From: Calothrix sp. PCC 7716
Lineage (GTDB): Bacteria > Cyanobacteriota > Cyanobacteriia > Cyanobacteriales > Nostocaceae
Length of the DNA: 64,000 nucleotides
Assembly (NCBI RefSeq): GCF_019977735.1
Contig: NZ_AP025018.1
Span: 4,216,001 to 4,280,000, forward strand
Direction: 5' to 3'
A program made the translations under genes and the position numbers. Below are positions 29,717 through 37,690 of this stretch, in pieces; the stretch's first letter is position 1; each line of letters opens with the position of its first letter. A model generated the notes under the pieces. That model was not told the origin of the DNA and did not search any database. It saw nothing but the letters and a program-made list of their open reading frames with translations.

Positions 29717-29909
29717 TCTTATTATTTTTGGAAAGTTAAAAGAATAAACTACAAAGCCACAAAAAAAATTATAAAGATTATATTTACCACTCTTACACAG
29801 AGTTCACAGAGATAAGAGAGTTAAATGAGGCGGCTCACTAACTTGTGTAAACTATTTTATAACCGCATGTAATATATTTTGTTTGATTGGGAACTCTAGA
29901 TTATGAAAT

Positions 29910-31145
29910 TTAATTAAACCAAGCTGCAAATTGAAAAAATTGACCTCGGAACACCTGCATTAATCTTTGCCAAACACTAGCATCCGTTTTTGTTCCAGTT
30001 TCCAAATAAGGCGCCGCAGCAGTTCCCTGCACCCACAATACCAAATCAAATGAATTTGGCTGTGTAAATACCTTATTTAGATTAATACCTCTAGCTTCAC
30101 GCTGGCGCCAAAACGGAACCAACTTTTTACCTGTAAGCAATACATCAGTTTCATTCATAAAACTCAACCAGCTATCAATCATTGGTTGTGTCACTCTTGC
30201 ATTTGGAATAACACCTTTTTGTCGAGGATTAGGTAGCCATTCACGGTCATTATCAGTTTCTGCTAAAATAAGCTTCCACGATTGACGACTTAATGCAGTA
30301 ACAGCTTGTAAATTTTGTAACGCAGCAGTTAGACGTTGTGGTTCAACGACAGGAAAATTAATCAAGTGAATAAATGCCACAATATCACTAATATCGATAT
30401 TGCCCCAATTGAAGGCGCCTGTCCCAGCTAAAAATGGATAGGGAGTTTGAGGTTTGGCAAACACTAAGTGAGCAGCAGAGTCAAACAGCTTACTTTCATC
30501 ATGTGCTAAAACAACCTGAGTCATAGCTGAAAGTAAATTGCTATATCCTCTCAACCAAACTACATCCCCAGCATCGAACGCAATTGCAAAATTTTGTGCT
30601 GCTTTCTCAGTTGCTTGTATACCTGTCAATAAGCTTAAAGTTTTCCAGAAAGATTCATTGGGTTCTAATTTTCCATTAGCGTTAAAGTCCATCCGCGTCA
30701 ACCCAATCCGCAATGGTAACTTGACTTTATTATCTTTGATAGGTTCAAGAGTATTTTTGACTGTGGTGAGGTCATTTAATAAGTTTTGCAGAATATTTCG
30801 AGCATCTGCGTAGGTAACAGGTTGTGGTTGCGGGTTACTTGGCACAGGAAGACGCAAAATAGGGAAGAATTGAGTAATGCCATTTTGCTGCAAACCATAA
30901 CGGTACAGCGACTGCATCAACCTTTCAGCGCCACCCATTAACTCCAAAACTCCTAACCCAAAACGCGCGTTATCATCATTAGGGTTTTTTTGAAGCCTTG
31001 CATTCATCGCAGCTTGCCCCTCTTTAAACTTACCCTGAATTAAATACTGCTCAATTGGTGAAGTCGGAGGCGCCGAATTTACTTCAGGCGCCAAAGGAAA
31101 AGCAAGCGTAACAATCAATAAAAATACACACACCAAAACACGCAT
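29910..31145 (-). CDS. exported TPR-like conserved hypothetical protein
   Basis: A 411-residue protein with a clear signal peptide (residues 1-25, VLVCVFLLIVTLAFPLAPEV, likely cut near NSA). The mature part begins with a tetratricopeptide-like stretch, IEQYLIQGKFKEGQAAMNAR and QKNPNDDNARFGLGVLELMGG. Further on, DFNANGKLEPNE looks like an EF-hand-type calcium loop (D-x-N-x-N-G-x-L-x-x-x-E). The rest is unfamiliar and has no catalytic motif. The protein is therefore probably periplasmic, possibly calcium-binding, and of unknown role. The gene stands alone between the transaldolase gene and the accessory island, and it still carries normal GGCGCC sites, so it belongs to the core chromosome. Confidence 0.75.
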   Translation of the reverse strand: MRVLVCVFLLIVTLAFPLAPEVNSAPPTSPIEQYLIQGKFKEGQAAMNARLQKNPNDDNARFGLGVLELMGGAERLMQSLYRYGLQQNGITQFFPILRLPVPSNPQPQPVTYADARNILQNLLNDLTTVKNTLEPIKDNKVKLPLRIGLTRMDFNANGKLEPNESFWKTLSLLTGIQATEKAAQNFAIAFDAGDVVWLRGYSNLLSAMTQVVLAHDESKLFDSAAHLVFAKPQTPYPFLAGTGAFNWGNIDISDIVAFIHLINFPVVEPQRLTAALQNLQAVTALSRQSWKLILAETDNDREWLPNPRQKGVIPNARVTQPMIDSWLSFMNETDVLLTGKKLVPFWRQREARGINLNKVFTQPNSFDLVLWVQGTAAAPYLETGTKTDASVWQRLMQVFRGQFFQFAAWFN

Positions 31146-31173
31146 AGCCTAGAATCCAGATAAAATTACAGAA

Positions 31174-31201
31174 TGTAGAGATGTGATATATCACGTCTCC
31201 A
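31174..31201. repeat. dispersed palindrome GAGATGTGATATATCACGTCTC
   Basis: A nearly perfect palindrome upstream of the exported TPR-like gene, related to 1935-1985. It marks the edge of the island that follows. Confidence 0.55.
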
Positions 31202-31268
31202 CCATAAAGCATATTTTGCATAAGTAGGTGCGGCATAGCCCACCATACAAATATGCACTTCGGACTAA

Positions 31269-31798
31269 CCAATATGGAATCAAAGGAATCAAACAATAGT
31301 ACATACATGGCAGCCAGATTTAATAGCACTAACTATCCCTGAAAACAACTTTGCTAATACTACAAAAATAGAGCTTAACATAACCAACAACACACGAATA
31401 CCCTTTCACTTCAACCCAGGCGAAAGATTAATTCCAGTACTTATAACATCAAATGATCAAGTATTCCCACAACAGGTAAAAGCCAACCAAACTTTGCACT
31501 TACCAACCTTTAAACATAAATTAACTCACTTAATCTCAAACATAACTCAATTTCTCCAAGGAGGCGAATATTCATTAGTTAAAGCAGGAGACACTTATTA
31601 TTCCTCTATAAACGCAAGACTTTTCTGGCACAATAACCTACTTGCACTAAAATCCCGCGCCACTAACTATAGATTTACTCAATCTCAAAATTATTGGCTT
31701 TTTGATACACTTCACCCAGGAAACTATCAGATTCAGTTTATTTATTCAAGCTTTAACCGCGCGCACGAAGCTAGGATAACAACACCTTATAAAAATCT
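31269..31798 (+). pseudogene. fragment of an exported hypothetical protein, cut by ISL3
   Basis: An open frame of about 175 codons without an ATG start, which runs straight into the left end of the insertion sequence. It reads IALTIPENNFANTTKIELNI, FHFNPGERLIPVLITSND, INARLFWHNNLLALKS and YWLFDTLHPGNYQIQF. The pattern of Asn/Thr-rich beta strands resembles an immunoglobulin-like extracytoplasmic domain. The N-terminus is missing: an ATG at 31274 is in another frame that closes soon. The last codons read into IS sequence and are not native. I do not know the family. The frame was evidently part of a longer gene before the island was rearranged. Confidence 0.5.
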
Positions 31799-33094
31799 GG
31801 CTCTCCCGTGCTTTACGTGCTAAAATATTAAAATAATCATCTTTTGTTTCAGTAAAATCAGTTATGAAAAGGGTTTTGACCGAACTGTTAAATTTACCTG
31901 ACATAGTAGTAGAATCCAGTCTACAAGAGGGTAACACCTTAATTTTATCAGTAACTAAAAAGACTAAAAGTGCAGTATGTCCACAGTGCGGAAAAAAGTC
32001 AGACCATCTGCACCAAAATCAAAATTACTTAATTAAAGATTTACCGATGGGAGATAAGGAAGTAATACTGAATATAAATAGACGAAGATTTAAATGTAAA
32101 AAATGTTGTAAAACATTTAATGAAGACCTTGATTTTGTCGGAGCAAGAAGAAAGCATACGCATCGATATGCGGAAAATATTATTAAACAGCTTATTCATA
32201 GTGATGTAAGTAATGTAGCCAAAAATAATGGATTAAGCGAGGAAGAAGTTTATTCGATGCTTGAAGATATAGTTAAAAATATTTTACCAATAAATGTTAG
32301 TAATTTAGTAAGGTTAGGAATAGATGAAATAAGTTTAGTTAAAGGTCAAGGAAAATTTATTGTCGTGCTTGTAGATATAGATACAGGAAAATTAATAGGG
32401 TTGGTTAAAGAAAGAAAACAAATTGATATAGAGAATGTGATGATAAAGTGGGGGAAAGTAGTTTTAGAACAAATAGAAGAAGTAAGTATGGATATGACCG
32501 GAAATTATAAAAATTTAATCGAGAAGATTTGCCCAAACGCCGTTGTTACAGTGGATAGGTTCCATGTTACAAAAATAATACACGAAGAGTTGAACCAAGC
32601 TAGAATAGCAGAAAAAAAAGCAGCGTTGGAATTAAATGTTGAATCGAGAGAAAAAATATTTGATAGTTTAAAAGGTAACAAATATACAATTTTAAAAGCA
32701 GAAGAGAACCTAACAGATAAGCAAAAAATAAAGTTAGATACAATTAGAGAAGCATCTCCTTTATTAGCAATAATGCATTCATTGAAAGAAGAATTTCGTA
32801 ATTTATTTGATACGACTGAAGACCCAGGAACAGGAATATTAGGGTTACTCGATTGGTTAAAAAAAGCTGAGCCTTATTATCAAAAAAGTGTTAATACAAT
32901 TAAACGCTGGTTTGGAGAAGTAGCAGGATACTTTGATAGGAAAACTACCAATGCAGTTGTAGAAGGAATTAATAATAAATTGAAGCTAATAAAAAGAAGT
33001 GGATTTGGCTTTAAGAATTTCCGCAATTTTGAGATTAGAGCTTTACTTTCTTGGCATTATAATATTAATTTAGCAAGTTAAGTACGGAAGAGCC
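31799..33094 (+). mobile_element. ISL3-family insertion sequence
   Basis: A 1296-bp element. The left terminal repeat starts GGCTCTCCCGTGCTTTA and the right end, read inward, is GGCTCTTCCGTACTTAA; fourteen of the first fifteen to seventeen positions match. ISL3 elements characteristically begin GGCTCTT. It carries one transposase gene. ISL3 elements usually duplicate 8 bp of target, but the flanks here are AAAAATCT on the left and ATTATTGA on the right, which do not match. The flanking genes are also unrelated and both truncated at the IS ends, so the sequence between was lost or the junction arose by recombination between two copies. Confidence 0.9.
31864..33081 (+). CDS. ISL3-family transposase
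   Basis: A 405-residue DDE transposase. The N-terminal zinc-finger part has CPQCGKKSDHLHQ and CKKCCKTFNED (four Cys pairs), followed by a helix-turn-helix. The RNase-H-like core shows the three acidic residues as GIDEISLVKG, VSMDMTGNYKN with the following VTVDRFHV, and TTNAVVEGINNKLK with the last Glu. The C-terminal GFGFKNFRNFEIRALL is the usual ISL3 ending. It is intact from ATG to TAA and fills most of the element, so the IS may still be active. No GGCGCC site occurs in it, in contrast with chromosomal genes here, which points to recent arrival. Confidence 0.93.
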   Translation: MKRVLTELLNLPDIVVESSLQEGNTLILSVTKKTKSAVCPQCGKKSDHLHQNQNYLIKDLPMGDKEVILNINRRRFKCKKCCKTFNEDLDFVGARRKHTHRYAENIIKQLIHSDVSNVAKNNGLSEEEVYSMLEDIVKNILPINVSNLVRLGIDEISLVKGQGKFIVVLVDIDTGKLIGLVKERKQIDIENVMIKWGKVVLEQIEEVSMDMTGNYKNLIEKICPNAVVTVDRFHVTKIIHEELNQARIAEKKAALELNVESREKIFDSLKGNKYTILKAEENLTDKQKIKLDTIREASPLLAIMHSLKEEFRNLFDTTEDPGTGILGLLDWLKKAEPYYQKSVNTIKRWFGEVAGYFDRKTTNAVVEGINNKLKLIKRSGFGFKNFRNFEIRALLSWHYNINLAS

Positions 33095-34378
33095 ATTATT
33101 GAAAATCTTTATTTTATTGATAAAGATACAACACAGCTTCTAATTGAAAAAGGAATTCAAACAGCTTTAATTAGCTATGATGCTGCGGATAAACCAGCAG
33201 AACAAATAGTTCCATTTTTAATTGCTCACCAAGATGCGTTAGAAACATTATTTCATTTTGTGCAAGATGGACGCGAACTTTCGCTTTTCTTTATTAGAGA
33301 ATTGCATCAAATTTTAACACAGCACCAAAAAACTGTTGATGCTGTTGATGCTTTTGGACGTAAAGTTCAAGTTCCTCTTCTACAAGGACAGTGGAAGCAA
33401 TGTCCAAATAATCCAACTCGTAAAGATGGAATTTATGAGTATTGCCCACCAATGCAGGTTCAACCAGAAATGGAACGTTTAATTAGTATGCATTTGGAGC
33501 ATATGAAACAAGGAGTGCCACCAGAAGTTGAAGCTGCTTGGTTACACCATAGATTTTCCCAAATTCATCCATTTCAAGATGGTAATGGACGGGTTGCGCG
33601 CGCGTTAGCTTCGCTTATTTTTATTAAAGCAAATTGGTTTCCTCTTGTTGTCACACGTTATTACCGGGATGAATACCTTGACGCATTAGAACAAGCAGAC
33701 AGAGGAAACTTGTTAAGTTTGATTAGTTTATTTGTAAAACTTCAAAAAAAAGCATTTGTCAAAGCATTAAGTCTCCCAGAAAATGTTGTCAAAGACTATG
33801 AGCCAATAAAGAAAGTTATTTTAGCAGGTATAGAACGTTTGAAAGCTAGAAAAAAAAAATCTATACAGCAAACGCAAAGTTATGCATTTAAACTTTCTCA
33901 AAAGCTCGAAAATCTTGCAGAAGAAAAGTTTAGAGCAGTTACTTCTGCTTTAAATAACGAATTAAAACAAATAGAATTAAGTTATTTTGCTATGGTCGAA
34001 CGAAGTGTTGAAACTAATGCTGAATGGTTTAGACAACAAGTAGTTCACACTGCTAAAATATTAGAATATTACGCTGATACCAGAACTTATCATTCTTGGA
34101 TTCGACTAAAAATTAAAGAAGATAGACAAACTGAAATTACTCTTTCGTTTCATGCATTAGGCACCGAGTTTTTTGGTATTATGGCTGCATCTGCCTTTAT
34201 TGAGTATCGAGATAAAATAGAACAGCAAGAAGTAATTTTCGATAAACCTGATATTTTATGTAGCGAAATCTTCCAATTCTCGTATACAGAGCAAGAAAAC
34301 TTTGTTACTCAAAGATTTCAATCTTGGCTAGAAAATATTCTTCTTGCAGGGTTAGACCAATGGAAAAACCAGCTTTAA
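33095..34378 (+). pseudogene. Fic-domain protein, N-terminally truncated by ISL3
   Basis: The frame starts abruptly at the right end of the IS as IIENLYFIDKDTTQLLIEKG, a segment that in full-length relatives follows about 60-80 N-terminal residues. The Fic core is complete: IHPFQDGNGRVARALA carries the HxFx(D/E)GNGR motif that transfers AMP or a similar nucleotide to a hydroxyl group. The upstream FHFVQDGRELSLFFIRELHQ and the WLHHRFSQ helix match the family. A helical C-terminal part of about 200 residues follows. A GTG at 33260 could allow a 372-residue product. The missing N-terminus is not found on the other side of the IS. Because the GTG product would keep the motif, activity cannot be excluded. 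Confidence 0.8.
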
Positions 34379-34455
34379 TAACTAAGTACTATGTAGTTTA
34401 TAAATACAGGCGTATTTAACTGATGCCTTAAAAGCGGCTACTCATAGCGTTCAAG
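34349..34455 (+). repeat. direct repeat, left copy (Fic 3' end)
   Basis: 107 bp from GGGTTAGACCAATGG through CATAGCGTTCAAG, repeated with about 88% identity at 35121-35228. The left copy contains the last ten codons of the Fic gene plus its downstream DNA. The copies bracket the HicA-like gene. Confidence 0.85.
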
Positions 34456-34654
34456 TGGGCTTGTGTCCATTGGAACCAATAATTTCCTTTCCCAGTGTGC
34501 AAATTTGATAACCAATGGTTAAGGACAACGAAAAATTAGGGGTTTCATCCCCTGAAATTGTTTAATACAAAGAATATTATAAATCAAGAGGCTATCAAAA
34601 AATTTGCTACATTTAAAAATGATGTACTCGAACAGCTAAGAGGGGTAATCCGTC

Positions 34655-34909
34655 ATGATGATTAGAGATATTAAGTTTGTAGAACTAGAACAATTGTTAT
34701 TGAGTATCGGTTTTGTGGAAGTACCGACAACCGGCTCACATAAAGTGTACGAGTATTCACCACTGGGTACATTAGTTGTTTTGCCTGGTTATGAGCAACA
34801 AGCAAATGTAAGAACTATGCATCTAGTTGCTGTACGTAAGATATTAGACGAAAATGGTTTGATGGATAGGGATGTGTTCACTAGTTTTTTAGAAAAAGTT
34901 GCTTCTTAG
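34655..34909 (+). CDS. HicA-like toxin (orphan)
   Basis: An 84-residue protein with the double-stranded RNA-binding-like HicA fold, an mRNA interferase in toxin-antitoxin systems. The key signature is LLLSIGFVEVPTTGSHKVYEY, in which GSHxxY carries the catalytic His, followed by the basic helix NVRTMHLVAVRKILDENGLM. A good ribosome-binding site (AAGAGGGG) stands before the tandem ATGs at 34655/34658. Usually hicB follows or precedes; no HicB-like frame is found on either side. A GGGG/CCCC hairpin (34535-34550) lies upstream of the gene. The gene sits between two copies of a ~107-bp direct repeat, so it looks inserted as a unit. Confidence 0.75.
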   Translation: MMIRDIKFVELEQLLLSIGFVEVPTTGSHKVYEYSPLGTLVVLPGYEQQANVRTMHLVAVRKILDENGLMDRDVFTSFLEKVAS

Positions 34910-35120
34910 AATTAATATTTCTATCTAGGAGTTTTTTTTACTTGAATATAAGCGCAAATATTTATGGCGCAAACTACAGATAATTGCTTGCAAATTCTAA
35001 GCTAAATTATCGTTTTCCATTGTTAATTACTCTGCCTCATCCTCAAAATTTACTGTGATTAAGCGTAAATCTTCTGTGTAGTATAAAGTTGCAAAAAAAT
35101 ACTTTATTAACTATTTCCTT
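34910..35120. other. intergenic remnant region after the HicA-like gene
   Basis: No complete gene. On the minus strand, about 35027-35110 reads FATLYYTEDLRLITVNFEDEAE followed by a stop, in style the C-terminal tail of a small cyanobacterial protein, so it is probably a gene remnant. The rest is AT-rich with no motif. Confidence 0.4.
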
Positions 35121-35228
35121 GGGTTAGACCAATGGAAAAACCAGCTTTAATAATTATGTGCTATGTAGTTCATTAATACAGGGCGTGTTTAACTGATGCC
35201 TTAAAAGCGTCTACTCATAGCGTTCAAG
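35121..35228 (+). repeat. direct repeat, right copy
   Basis: The second copy of the 107-bp repeat. It includes a duplicated fragment of the Fic 3' end, starting GGGTTAGACCAATGG, now detached from any Fic gene. Its right end overlaps the stop codon of the convergent methyltransferase gene. Confidence 0.85.
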
Positions 35229-35916
35229 CGGCGCCTGCTGATGGCTTCTCCCAAACTACTGAGTAACGCCAAAACAGATGCTTTCTGACTTTTGCTCTCT
35301 TTAATAAGCTTGTATAGATTCGTCGTGCTTGTGAAAAGGTGAGATATTTGTCTGTGCGAAGATGCTCTCTTAAAGCTGCTGCTGCAAGTGGTGATTTTTG
35401 AATATGTCTATTTTTTAGTGTGTGAAATAGCCAATTTAACGGAACAGCAATAAAATCGCTTAATTTATCCAGGATGTTCTCATATTCTAGCAAATCCAAG
35501 ATAATGATTCTTCCGCCGGGTTTTAAAGCAGCTTTCAGATTAGGTAATAAATTCTCAACTGGCAAATGATGAAGTGTAGCAATAGAAACAATTACATCAA
35601 ATTGCTCAACTGGTGCCGACCACTGCAAAACATCAACAACTTGAAAATCTATGTTTGAAAACTGTTGTGAACGCTGCTTGGCAACTTCAATCATATTTGG
35701 AGATAAGTCGATTGCAACAACCGTTTCAAAGCGTTTAGCCATCATACGTGAAAATTCACCTGTTCCACACCCAATGTCAAGCACCGTTTTACATTTGCTT
35801 GGCAACTGCTTGAGTAAAAAAGGGTGATAGTGATTATTGTGATCCCATCCTTCTTGGTCATGTAAAGCAATGAGATCAAAATCCAAGCGGATTTTTTGCG
35901 TCAATTTCTCATTCAT
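35224..35916 (-). CDS. class I SAM-dependent methyltransferase
   Basis: A 230-residue methyltransferase from the ATG at 35914-35916; the frame is open to a TTG at 35955. The Rossmann-like core shows motif I VLDIGCGTGEFSRMMA, the acidic end of strand 2 in VVAIDLSPNMIEVA, motif II/III at FDVIVSIATLHHLP, and LKPGGRIIILDLLE. These are the marks of the Methyltransf_11/25 group that methylates small molecules such as quinones or lipids. The C-terminal half (helices with AVPLNWLFHTLKN) likely binds the substrate. No companion biosynthetic genes are adjacent; it lies in the accessory island and its only GGCGCC is in its last codons. Substrate unknown. Confidence 0.87.
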   Translation of the reverse strand: MNEKLTQKIRLDFDLIALHDQEGWDHNNHYHPFLLKQLPSKCKTVLDIGCGTGEFSRMMAKRFETVVAIDLSPNMIEVAKQRSQQFSNIDFQVVDVLQWSAPVEQFDVIVSIATLHHLPVENLLPNLKAALKPGGRIIILDLLEYENILDKLSDFIAVPLNWLFHTLKNRHIQKSPLAAAALREHLRTDKYLTFSQARRIYTSLLKRAKVRKHLFWRYSVVWEKPSAGAA

Positions 35917-36253
35917 GCTAGGATATCTATATATTTTTTCAAACAAATGAACCAATTTGAGAACAAATTGTTCCCAAATCGTGAGAGAGAAGTCAGCAAA
36001 ATCAATAATATTGTACTATTTCAACCCAAAAAAACACGTTTACGTAGGAACCGTAAATAGTAAAATTGTTTATACTACGAACGGCTAAAATCTAGACTTT
36101 TGTCATGAGTCGGGCACGTTAACGCAGTTTTCCCGGAGGGTAGCATCTTAAAGATTTTCGATTTTCGCTTGCTTTAAAAGCAATATTAAACTGAGGTAAA
36201 TTTTGTTGAAATGACAAGTTATGGTCTACCGTGATAAAAACATCAAACTCTTG

Positions 36254-36600
36254 TTATGCAAGGGTAAGAAGTTGACCATTCTTAATTCCTGCCCATCCCA
36301 TACTAGGAACTATTAATTGTAATATTTCTTCATTAAGCTGAGTTTTTACCTGATTCCATACTTGTTGAATTAAATAATATTCTACTCCAGAATCTAGCCT
36401 ACATGAACCTTGGTCTAAGATAGTTCTCAACGCGGCATATAAACTATCACAGATAATTATAGTAGGTTGTGCATGTCCTACAATTGTATAGGCTTGGTTT
36501 ATAGCTTCTACTGCTGCCTTTCTATTTATAGCACTAGTAGATAGTATTATTTCCTGCCATTTGTGTTCGTATTTTCAATAATCTTTTGGTCTACTATCAT
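36254..36600 (-). pseudogene. decayed N-terminal fragment of a cyanobacterial conserved protein
   Basis: On the minus strand the DNA reads PKDY, a TGA, then KYEHKWQEIILSTSAINRKA, VEAINQAYTIVGHAQPTIII and CDSLYAALRTILDQGS, and continues to LIVPSMGWAGIKNGQLL before a stop at 36254-36256. The opening resembles the N-terminal part of a large cyanobacterial protein family with a K/R-W-x-x-I-x-x-S-T...-D-R-x-x-A-x-x-A-V pattern and CDSPYAAL, where the position of the TGA normally codes Trp. Only this part is left; the large C-terminal region is absent. Reading it as a pseudogene rests on the in-frame TGA and the truncation. Confidence 0.6.
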
Positions 36601-36640
36601 ATATAGTATAATGTTGTTTATTTGCATTTAACTTAAATAT

Positions 36641-36847
36641 ATGGACTGGCAATCCCGGATTATTATCGATTCCAATATCCTTGTTGGCAAACCTATCATT
36701 AAAGGTACTCGTCTTGCTGTCGAATTTATTATTGATCTTCTTGCTCAAGGCTGGACAACTAATGAAATTATCCGTAACTACCCTGGTATTGTCATTGAAG
36801 ACATTTATGCTTGTTTAAACTATGCCAGTGCTACACTCCAATATTAA
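36641..36847 (+). CDS. DUF433 family antitoxin-like protein
   Basis: A 68-residue DUF433 protein, second in the window. The family pattern is RIIIDSNILVGKPIIKGTRL, then FIIDLLAQGWTTNEIIRNYP and IEDIYACLNYASATL. DUF433 proteins are usually paired with DUF5615 toxins starting a few bases downstream; here the 77 bp to the next gene hold no such start, so it is an orphan antitoxin. It lies in the GGCGCC-poor island together with the HicA-like and SUKH genes. An ATG start is preceded by an AT-rich stretch without a clear ribosome-binding site. Confidence 0.87.
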   Translation: MDWQSRIIIDSNILVGKPIIKGTRLAVEFIIDLLAQGWTTNEIIRNYPGIVIEDIYACLNYASATLQY

Positions 36848-36924
36848 AAACATAGTCATTAACTTTATATCTAAGCTATCAAATAATAAAATTATATATT
36901 ATAAAACTAACTTAAAGGCGCAAA

Positions 36925-37611
36925 ATGTCAGAAATAACAAATATTATTGATAGAATTGCTATTCTTGCAGAACAAAGCGGTTACGTTGGTTGTTTAGAAT
37001 ATTGGAGCGTTTGCGGTGGTTATAATCCTGATTATCCTCCAAGACTAAACCGAACGCAAATGCAGGAACTTACTCAAAATTATCCTTTTCATTTACCATC
37101 AGAGCTTTATGAATTATATCAAAGAGGTAATGGTTGCTTGCCAATCGGTTTAGACTTGAACAAAAATTGGGATTCTTTCAATAGCTATTTTCAGTTTGAA
37201 CTTCTATTCAGTGATAACGTTTTCCTTCCATTCGCACAAGCTATAAACTATGACTCACCTTCATCCTTTTGGTGGAAGAAAAATAAAGGTATTTTAGAAT
37301 ATACGCCAAGTGCAAGGAAAACCCTGGAGGAAAAACTCACTTGTTCTCTGGACTGGGAAGATATTGGTTCGCGTGTGTTTCCTGTAAGCATTGCAGAAAA
37401 AGGCTTATATTTTGTGCTTGGTAGTGAGAGGCAACAAGAAACATCACCAGTACTATTTTTATACGCTGATTTCGTCGTTTCTATAAAATGGTCGAGCTTA
37501 ACTCGTATGTTATTCGCAGTGGCAGAAGTGATGGAAAGAGAAATACAGGCACCAAGACCTTCTGAAGATGAACTACTTGCTATTTGGCGTAGTTATATGG
37601 AAGAAGTATAG
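36925..37611 (+). CDS. SMI1/KNR4 (SUKH) family protein
   Basis: A 228-residue protein matching the SUKH superfamily, which in bacteria mostly comprises immunity proteins against nuclease or deaminase toxins of polymorphic toxin systems. The hallmark is the LPSELYELYQRGNG segment near residues 55-68 (L-P-x-x-[LY]-x-x-[LF]-Y-x-x-x-N-G), followed by a beta-rich domain. The middle part FLPFAQAINYDSPSSFWWKK and the Ser/Trp-rich C-terminus are family-like. No toxin gene neighbours it. An isolated immunity gene fits a defence or scavenging role, but its function cannot be shown from the sequence. It sits at the right edge of the island, convergent with the glycan operon. Confidence 0.78.
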   Translation: MSEITNIIDRIAILAEQSGYVGCLEYWSVCGGYNPDYPPRLNRTQMQELTQNYPFHLPSELYELYQRGNGCLPIGLDLNKNWDSFNSYFQFELLFSDNVFLPFAQAINYDSPSSFWWKKNKGILEYTPSARKTLEEKLTCSLDWEDIGSRVFPVSIAEKGLYFVLGSERQQETSPVLFLYADFVVSIKWSSLTRMLFAVAEVMEREIQAPRPSEDELLAIWRSYMEEV

Positions 37612-37690
37612 TGCAACTGGCGCCTGTACAAGTGAAAAACAGTAATTTTCAAGGTAATGTACCATTTTGACAACGACTCCTTTACATTTA

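Noticed and set aside
33095-33101. AAAATCT at 33102-33108 and 31792-31798 as a target duplication of the ISL3 element
   Set aside because: The right copy is seven bases away from the IS end defined by the inverted repeat, and the Fic frame starts exactly at that end, so the match is probably accidental.
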